Shown here: one piece after another, positions 6,560-6,668 of the stretch
How positions within the stretch are numbered: position 1 is the stretch's first letter
Layout of the letters: each line of letters begins with the position of its first letter
Assembly (NCBI GenBank): GCA_017523005.1
Contig: JAFWXG010000088.1
Location: 1 to 6,668, forward strand
From: Clostridia bacterium
GTDB lineage: Bacteria > Bacillota > Clostridia > RGIG6154
Reading direction: 5' to 3'
DNA length: 6,668 nt
The notes under the pieces: generated by a model
Told to the model about the DNA's origin: nothing
What the model saw: the letters and a program-made list of their open reading frames with translations, nothing else
The model's database searches: none
Made by a program: the position numbers and the translations under genes

Positions 6560-6668
6560 TCATGTTTACGTCGGCTCCCTCCATATGCCATTCGGTGATT
6601 TCGCGCATGCTCTCCTCCAGTCCGCTCTCGTGCATCCACTGCTCCCAGTCGGGATTGATGTCGTCAGC
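6555..6668 (-). CDS. Unidentified GC-rich coding sequence, last 37 codons only
   Basis: On the minus strand a frame open from the window edge ends with TAA at 6555-6557. It encodes an acidic, Trp/Met/Glu-rich C-terminus with DDINPDWEQW, HESGLEESMREITEW and GADVNMR. Coding is supported by strong G/C preference at third positions (GAC, ATC, CCC, GAG, CAG, CTG, ACC) and by about 57% G+C (62 of 108 counted bases), against about 33% in the adjacent spoIVA stretch. Its stop overlaps the first codons of the spoIVA remnant in another frame. I do not recognise the family. It does not resemble the N-terminal half of SpoIVA and so replaces it. The opposite strand is also open over this short span, so the frame is likely but not certain. 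Confidence 0.5.
   Translation of the reverse strand, partial: ADDINPDWEQWMHESGLEESMREITEWHMEGADVNMR

Noticed and set aside
660..6565. Short T-rich similarity between the two break sites (near 667-680 and 6551-6563) as an attachment core
   Set aside because: The similarity is essentially a homopolymer run: one is a terminator T tract, the other lysine codons. It is too weak to count as a recombination core.

Overview
The window looks like an AT-rich, spore-forming Firmicute of the class Clostridia. It carries sporulation genes (dpaB, the 3' end of dpaA, most of spoIVA), a Gram-positive type large SRP RNA placed directly upstream of dnaX, the dnaX-ebfC pair, and an aryl-acetate-CoA ligase (PaaK family) next to a tandem-ACT protein. 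The last pair is common in anaerobes that ferment amino acids. Assignment below class level is not possible from this sequence. Most genes are about 33-37% G+C in the stretches I counted.

Layout from left to right. Bases 1-645 are the 3' part of uppP (undecaprenyl-diphosphate phosphatase), closed by an intrinsic terminator. Immediately after the terminator comes a 5'-truncated dpaA (about 53 codons, about 51% G+C), which overlaps the start of an intact dpaB by ATGA. A bidirectional terminator separates dpaB from the convergent minus-strand unit SRP RNA > dnaX > ebfC (3711 down to 1444). A divergent promoter pair at 3718-3795 serves the SRP RNA leftward and a two-gene operon rightward (paaK-like ligase, ACT-domain protein). 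A second bidirectional terminator separates that operon from spoIVA on the minus strand. spoIVA lacks its 5' 40% and is joined at about 6557 to the 3' end of an unrelated GC-rich reading frame that runs off the window.

How the genes relate. uppP recycles the lipid carrier for the cell wall. DpaA/DpaB make dipicolinate for the spore core, and SpoIVA builds the basement layer of the spore coat. SRP RNA, DnaX and EbfC are housekeeping functions in their classical Gram-positive order. The ligase/ACT pair probably handles aryl-acetyl-CoA chemistry linked to aromatic amino-acid fermentation.

The main anomaly is that both window-edge sporulation genes (dpaA and spoIVA) are cut at their 5' side at abrupt joints with composition changes. 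A chimeric metagenome contig, a real deletion or rearrangement, and a programmed rearrangement of sporulation genes would all fit. I consider misassembly or ordinary rearrangement more likely than a new system. I did not find convincing evidence for an undescribed system in the central, intact part.
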